A DNA stretch of 64,000 nt from Mactromeris polynyma. Lineage: Eukaryota; Mollusca; Bivalvia; Venerida; Mactridae. The notes below the pieces were generated by a model. The model was not told the DNA's origin and did no database searches. It was given only the letters and a program-made list of their open reading frames with translations. The position numbers and the translations under genes are program-made. Each line of letters begins with the position of its first letter. Within the stretch, counting starts at the first letter, position 1. Location: contig JASFXZ010000013.1 in the NCBI GenBank assembly GCA_032209605.1, positions 9,817,901 to 9,881,900 of the forward strand, in the 5' to 3' direction. Shown piece after piece: positions 56,901-64,000 of the stretch.

Positions 56901-57477
56901 TATATTAGCTGTATAATTGGGTGAAGGCGATATATACCCGAGAAATAGCCATATTTCCTTTTAAGCGATATTTTGGAAACTACATAATATAGCAAGATGA
57001 AATGTATACTGTTTAGCACTATACAGTCCTTCAACTAATATTGCTATATTTTGTAAACATGTTGAAATAATTAAGTTATTTGAACTTTTGGTGTGTACTG
57101 TCAAATTGTACATGTTGGTCCGGTAAAACAGGCTTATTGCACAAGCGTTAAGTTTGCAAAAGAAAAGAAAAGATAATAATCAAATCTACCCCATGCTATC
57201 GAGACCCATAAAATTAAGTTTTTATTTCAAAATAACAACAACAGAAACATGAGGTGAGTACGGAAAATCTAGTTTTTATAGTTTTATTGATATAATTTTG
57301 AAAAAAAACTTGATAGCATAAGCTAGTATAATTTCTCTTCTTTCCAAAAATACTTTTGATATTAAGACATACTTAACAGAATTGTGTGTGCATTTACCGG
57401 AATGCAAAACATCATCAAAAGTCATTCTACGTGTACACATTTTGTATACAGTGTATATAGATAATCCATAACTGTGT

Positions 57478-57670
57478 ACAGTCAAACCTGTATTAAAGAC
57501 CACCTGCGAACAAAGATCACTATTGCAAAACCTGTCTGCAAAGACCACCAATTTTATCTCCCATCAGACCATTTTCAATGATATTTAATCTGTTAATAGA
57601 GACCACCTGTAAACAAAGACCACATTTTGCTGTTCCCATGGGTGGTCTTTACAGACAGGTTTGACTGTAT
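57478..57670. mobile_element. MITE family D, copy 2 (opposite orientation)
   Basis: Nearly identical to the reverse complement of the copy at 17286 over its whole length, e.g. tttaatctgttaatagagac. The high similarity points to recent movement. Confidence 0.9.
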
Positions 57671-58129
57671 ATTGATAAACTTGTCAAAACACATGGCGGT
57701 TTCACCACCTAAAGGTTTCGATTACGGATAAGATAAGTCGCCGAGTTTTTGTAGCATGTACCCACAAAGAGATGTCGTATTGCAACCTGTTGACGTCACA
57801 ACCATTACAATCTTGATCAGAACGTTATTATATTATAGTCATTAATGTTCTTAATACGTATATAAAAAAGCGCAAATCCAGTATTTGAACTCCCCCGAGG
57901 TACATCAAACACTCCTCTTAACAAAAACTGGCTTTATCATGTAAAAGCAATATCCATTCAACCATTTCCAACCTGAGGTAATGCATGTGAAAATAATCAC
58001 ACTTGACAAGATTATATATTTTTATAAGATCATCAAATACACATAACAAAAGATATAAGTGAGCACTTTTTAATGTCTAATAACATTTTAATCTTCTCAG
58101 ATAAAAGTCCTTAGTAGGGACAAATAATA

Positions 58130-58480
58130 TGCACTCTGTTTAATCACGTGATATTAAAAATATATATATATGCACTCTGTTTAATCACGTGATATTAAAA
58201 ATATATATATGCACTCTGTTTAATCCAGTGATATTAAAAATATATAAGCACTCTGTTTAATCCAGTGATATTTATGAATTATATTTATTGTCGAATAGAT
58301 AAATAATTCATAAAGAGTTCAAACAGAGAACATTTTTAAATTTAATGATAATAATTAATTAATTAATTAATTAATTAATAAAGAGTTTAAACAGAGAACA
58401 TTTTTAAATTTAATGATAATAATAATATTTAATTAATTAATTAATTTATTAATTAATAAAGAGTTTAAACAGAGAACACT
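58130..58480. repeat. AT-rich inverted and direct repeats
   Basis: gcactctgtttaatcacgtg repeats four times, then (ttaa)n tracts, then gtttaaacagagaacat repeats that are partly the reverse complement of the first motif. Confidence 0.75.
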
Positions 58481-58809
58481 ATTATTGTTTAACATTTCTA
58501 CACGAAATGTTGTATATGACTGCGCTATTGGCTACATAAGTAGATGCGTCGATTCCGGGTGGGAACACACGCTTTTCGACTCAGCCTTACGTTCAGTTAC
58601 GGCTAACTGTTTTGTATCCCTGGCTCAACGTATCACATTGACTGCAAACGGGGAACCAAATTGCAAAACGTTACGAAACGTGAGCCGCAAATACCTTTAC
58701 GGAACGCAGGGCAGATCATCTTTAAGTGGGAGCTACAGTACTGATTTTTTTCGCGTCAACACATTTATTGATTTTATTTGTTCAATCTGTGGATTTATGA
58801 CATGAAATA

Positions 58810-61780
58810 AATACAATATTATGCCAGGTATCTACGCCATATATTTTTGAAAATTTCAACAATGTCAGACTAATATTGACCAAGATACGGTCATACCGGT
58901 ATTTATAACTGCACCCTTATAAGTTTTGTTAAGTGTATATTGTAAAATACCATCCAAATGCAATTGTACTTTCTTAAGTAATAGTAAAATGTGCATTAAC
59001 TATCTGAAACCAAGCTGTATGGTAAATATGTACAAAATGTAGACGTTTTGATAATTGAATATAAGTAATGGCAACTAATCCTGACATTTCCCAGAGGAAC
59101 GACAAAATAGCAGAACTGCATTATAAATTGAAATGTGTTCGGGATAAGTAAGGCGTAACACAAATGTTTGTTTCATGTTTCCCGACCCGCCCTATTTTTT
59201 GCCCCGATCATAGAACATTTTTTCGCGTGTTAACATTTTTTTTCTTATTGGTAAACTTTCTTCTTTTTGGTAAAATTTCTTTGTGTGAACTTTTCTTTAG
59301 GTTCATATTTCTGCCAAGTTATTATACGCTTTACGAGTATTCTATGCAGCTATATAGCATTATATCCACCTTGATTAAACATTATCCATGTTAAAAGGGA
59401 AAGGGGATTTTGTCATCTAACACATATTCATTTACATATAATTTTTTTATATATTTTTATCGTTTGAAATTAAAAACAAATCTCGGAAAAATAAATAATA
59501 TCGACCTACCTACCCTACTTATTTAGGCATGACACCAGAAACAAACATATTTTTGTAGGCCTAAAAAGATTCCAATGCATTTAAAGACATTACGTCATAA
59601 GAAATGAATGTAATGGCATTAATATCTTCAGAAATGTAACGAACGTCATAGAACGAAATCCGATTATAGTAAATGGAGTTTTCAGAATGGCGGTGATTAG
59701 AAACGATTTCATAAAAGCAGAATTCTGTAAGTGCTTGCATAGTTGATAATCCTATCCCACAGACACTGGCATTATGTCGCTCTTTGATATCTTATCCTAC
59801 CAGACTGCGAAGAAAAATTATAACATTATGTTTTGATCATTTCCTGATCCAAGACTGCATGATCTTGTGGCGTTTTCTGCTTTCTTAGAACTAACTATGT
59901 ATTCTGTCAGACTGTGGAAGAAGAAATAATGATTTATGTAAAAATAATAGTGCATGTAAAGATTCACTAACGTTATGCATCACGATCTTGGTTGCATAGT
60001 ACGTGCACTTCTATACCCCCGAACACATTCGGAAATCCTCGGCCAACTACGTCAAGTGCCTCGGATGTACGTTAGACACTACTTTTGGAAATACCATTCG
60101 AATGTCATGAAAACAAGATGGCGGCATGAACGCTGGAGTGCTGATGAATGTAATATTTAAGCTATATGAAGACTGAAATATGTGAGTTTTTAACTAGAAA
60201 TAACAACGATAATCCATCTCTTACGTGAATTTATCGAAGTTATTGAAATTATAAATCCGTTTTACGAGAACTATTTCTTGACCGCACAAAATGTTGAGTT
60301 TTGCTACATAGTGCTCCGCCTTACATACACTAGAGGGTGTTATCCGAGTAACGAAGTGGTACGGAAATGCCCGAGAGCTGTCGAGAATGCCCCGAACACA
60401 GACGCCGTCTCAGGCATTTTGTCGCTGCTTTGGAAACAATAATGGTGCGCGTGGAATTGGGACATATATTCGAGAGAAAGATGTCAAATGTTTGGAAGGT
60501 AGCAGTCATTTTATGCATAATTCTACACTCATAACACACATTTGGTTCACACATCAATTTCGATGTTGACTGTTGTCTGTGAATGTAAAAAACTACACAG
60601 TCGACTTTTCCTGAGCAGATTTTCATACGGCTTTTCAGAATGGCTTTTATGGAATTATGCATTCAGATATGGGTCATTTTGTGTTGTCATTGGGAATAAG
60701 GCCAACAAAAAACAGAAACAATGTTTATACTTAAGTATATATGCTCATTAGATCTTATTATTATATGTAAAAGTAACGCTATTTAGATAGTATCACATTT
60801 TGTACTAAAACTGTTGAAACTATATACATATATTATGATAGTATTAATGTGGCCATTGACCACATATATTGTAATTGTTCAACTGTTAATTTTGTATATA
60901 CTCGAAGAATGTAAAGTCTAATGTATTGAGAAATAAACATATAAAAAAACCACAAGATATGTAGCTGCATTGCTAGAACTTGGACACAATTAGACGTTGA
61001 GATACTGATTTCATGGCTAAAAGAGCTAGGTTCACAAAGGGTAAAACATGCCCTGTTCAGAAAATGTTACATATCCATTTTATTGGATAGAATAGTCATT
61101 TAGATTCAATAAACTAGCAACCGTTTGGTATTCAAATATATACTTTGGTTGCTATGGTAACAGTTGTACCATAATAGTATTTTAACACTTGCATACCACA
61201 ATGCCTTTTAATGTACATATCAGATATTAAAAAACTGTAATAATGTAATCAAAGTATCATAGAAAATAAACAAGTATTTGTATTTGATAATTGTGTATTT
61301 CAAATCATTTCAAAATTGTTATCGTTACCTTGGTAACATAAGCAAAACTTATAAATTTGTCAATTTTCTGTGAACACACCTGCTGATTGAAATTAGCATA
61401 TATGCTGCGTAAAATTGAAATAATCATCAAATGATTTTTTCTCGTATTCCTAATTACGTCCATAATTTTGAGAGAGAAAACTGTAGAGTGCATTTTCTAA
61501 GTACTCAGAGTACCACACATTTCTGACATCTAGGAATGCACTCTTCGTGGTAAATCATCACGAAAGCTACCCGCAGGTTACTGACAACGTAAATCAGCAT
61601 CACTCTAATTGAGTTGATGTGTACTTGCAGACAAAAAGCTTTCATTTGAGCGTAATACCCAAATACATATGACATAATTGTGTCAGTTTAAAATACGTCT
61701 GGGGATCATGAGACCGAAATGTTACCCTAAATGAACAGATAGTCTTTGTACTAGTAATCATAGTTCGTAGATAATTCATT
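58810..61780. other. No gene recognised apart from dispersed repeat G
   Basis: Upstream of the visible gene C exons. Searched for phase-1 exons on the minus strand; a weak candidate near 61365-61329 is ruled out by frame. Confidence 0.4.
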
Positions 61781-61942
61781 TTTTCGGTGCAGCCGTACTA
61801 ACATGGCTTTGCTATTTGCATATTAACAACTAAACCAACTTCTCTTCAACCGAACAACGTTTGTAACCTTGACGCGGATTGGTTAACCTTTCGACCAGGG
61901 TACGTTACCTTACCGCAATCCACTGAATTTCGATGAATTTAC

Positions 61943-64000
61943 TTAAGGAATTGGGAAGTAAATATGCTCAGGAATTGGGGAAGATATATGCTCAGGAATT
62001 GGGGAAGTATATATGCTCAGGAATTGGGAAGTAAATATGCTCAGGAATTGGGGAAGATATATGCTCAGGAATTGGGAAGTATATATGCTCAGGAATTGGG
62101 AAGTAAATATGCTCAGGAATTGGGGAAGTATATATGCTCAGGAATTGGGAAGTAAATATGCTCAGGAATTGGGAAGTAAATATGCTCAGGAATTGGGAAG
62201 TAAATATGCTCAGGAATTGGGAAGTAAATATGCTCAGGAATTGGGAAGTAAATATGCTCAGGAATTGGGAAGTAAATATGCTCAGGAATTGGGGAAGTAT
62301 ATATGCTCAGGAATTGGGAAGTAAATATGCTCAGGAATTGGGGAAGTAAATATGCTCAGGAATTGGGGAAGTAAATATGCTCAGGAATTGGGGAAGTAAA
62401 TATGCTCAGGAATTGGGAAGTAAATATGCTCAGGAATTGGGAAGTAAATATGCTCAGGAATTGGGAAGTAAATATGCTCAGGAATTGGGAAGTAAATATG
62501 CTCAGGAATTGGGAAGTATATATGCTCAGGAATATGGAAGTAAATATGCTCAGGAATTGGGAAGTAAATATGCTCAGGAATTGGGAAGTAAATATGCTCA
62601 GGAATTGGGGAAGTATATATGCTCAGGAATTGGGAAGTAAATATGCTCAGGAATTGGGAAGTAAATATGCTCAGGAATTGGGAAGTAAATATGCTCAGGA
62701 ATTGGGAAGTAAATATGCTCAGGAATTGGGAAGTAAATATGCTCAGGACTTGGGGAAGTATATATGCTCAGGAATTGGGAAGTAAATATGCTCAGGAATT
62801 GGGAAGTAAATATGCTCAGGAATTGGGAAGTATATATGCTCAGGAATTGGGAAGTAAATATGCTCAGGAATTGGGGAAGTAAATATGCTCAGGAATTGGG
62901 GAAGTAAATATGCTCAGGAATTGGGGAAGTATATATGCTCAGGAATTGGGAAGTAAATATGCTCAGGAATTGGGAAGTAAATATGCTCAGGAATTGGGAA
63001 GTAAATATGCTCAGGAATTGGGAAGTAAATATGCTCAGGAATTGGGAAGTAAATATGCTCAGGAATTGGGAAGTAAATATGCTCAGGAATTGGGAAGTAA
63101 ATATGCTCAGGAATTGGGAAGTAAATATGCTCAGGAATTGGGAAGTAAATATGCTCAGGAATTTGGAAGTAAATATGCTCAGGAACTGGGAAGTAAATAT
63201 GCTCAGGAATTGGGAAGTAAATATGCTCAGGAATTGGGAAGTAAATATGCTCAGGAATTGGGAAGTATATATGCTCAGGAATTGGGAAGTAAATATGCTC
63301 AGGAATTGGGAAGTAAATATGCTCAGGAATTGGGAAGTAAATATGCTCAGGAATTGGGAAGTAAATATGCTCAGGAATTGGGAAGTAAATATGCTCAGGA
63401 ATTGGGAAGTAAATATGCTCAGGAATTGGGAAGTAAATATGCTCAGGAATTGGGAAGTAAATATGCTCAGGAATTGGGAAGTAAATATGCTCAGGAATTG
63501 GGAAGTATATATGCTCAGGAATTGGGAAGTAAATATGCTCAGGAATTGGGAAGTAAATATGCTCAGGAAATGGGGAAGTATATATGCTCAGGAATTGGAA
63601 AGTAAATATGCTCAGGAATTGGGAAGTAAATATGCTCAGGAATTGGGGAAGTAAATATGCTCAGGAATTGGGAAGTATATATGCTCAGGAATTGAGAAGT
63701 AAATATGCTCAGGAATTGGGAAGTAAATATGCTCAGGAATTGGGAAGTAAATATGCTCAGGAATTGGGAAGTAAATATGCTCAGGAATTGGGAAGTAAAT
63801 ATGCTCAGGAATTGGGGAAGTATATATGCTCAGGAATTGGGAAGTAAATATGCTCAGGAATTGGGAAGTAAATATGCTCAGGAATTGGGAAGTATATATG
63901 CTCAGGAATTAGGAAGTAAATATGCTCAGGAATTGGGGAAGTAAATATAATCAGGAATTGGGGAAGTAAATATGCTCAGGAATTGGGGAAGTAAATGTGC
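61943..64000. repeat. 24/25-bp satellite, about 85 copies, runs off the right edge
   Basis: Unit gggaagtaaatatgctcagg aatt, with a 25-bp form (extra g) and a tatata variant. The 24-bp period keeps frames open over long runs and the 25-bp units shift them. Total length unknown because the window ends inside it. Confidence 0.95.

Larger units (their letters stand above)
19195..60400 (+). repeat. Dispersed repeat G: copies at 19195-19580 and 60025-60395
   Basis: Two copies of about 370 bases in the same orientation share gccaactacgtc, tgaacgctggagtgctgatg, tttaagctatatgaagactg and gaccgcacaaaatgttga. No coding capacity and no clear terminal repeats. The entry spans both copies; only the stated intervals belong to it. 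Confidence 0.8.

Noticed and set aside
61305..61493. Upstream exon of gene C on the minus strand
   Set aside because: A donor and an acceptor exist, but the required phase-1 reading has a stop.
61964..63944. Repeat proteins of KYAQELGS or MLRNWEVN type
   Set aside because: These are the three-frame readings of the 24-bp array; the occasional 25-bp unit shifts frames, so no selection for coding is visible.

Overview
This window is eukaryotic genomic DNA, most likely from a mollusc and probably a bivalve. It is AT-rich and intron-rich, with short exons bounded by GT/AG sites, secreted multi-domain proteins of extracellular-matrix type (VWA, kringle, PAN), tRNA-derived SINE remnants, many short inverted-repeat transposons and long minisatellite or satellite arrays. 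The species call is inference. Most long open frames are by-products of tandem repeats whose period is a multiple of 3.

Three genes can be assembled by following splice phase, all on the minus strand. Gene A (24052 to 16266) is complete: seven coding exons join without a frame break into 628 codons plus stop, giving a signal peptide and three VWA domains, the third without its metal-binding motif; a TATA box lies upstream. Gene B (certain from 7053 to 4023, probably starting near 12.0-12.7 kb) encodes a sushi-like segment, a kringle split over two exons and a terminal PAN/apple domain, with an AATAAA signal about 90 bases after the stop. Gene C (55459 to 40725, 5' end missing) encodes a low-complexity stalk, one membrane helix and a 325-residue cytoplasmic tail with an ITAM-like tyrosine pair, further phosphotyrosine motifs and a proline run; its ectodomain is not visible and probably lies beyond the right edge.

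Layout: 0-4 kb, one possible exon and a decayed duplicate of a gene B segment; 4-12.7 kb, gene B with its repeat-filled introns; 16.3-24.2 kb, gene A; 24.9-27.2 kb, a 45-bp minisatellite upstream of gene A; 27-40 kb, no gene seen but several repeat families, a ~163-bp and a ~220-bp tandem array; 40.7-55.5 kb, gene C, whose largest intron holds a 4.2-kb array of a 48-bp unit; 55.5-64 kb, dispersed repeats and a 24-bp array running off the right edge.

Genes A and B look like secreted or matrix/adhesion proteins with the same signal-peptide exon layout, and gene C looks like a signalling receptor. No functional link between them is shown. The most distinctive feature of the window is repeat birth: several arrays can be traced to a single-copy ancestor elsewhere in the window (SINE segment, dispersed repeat, transposon interior, or a splice junction).
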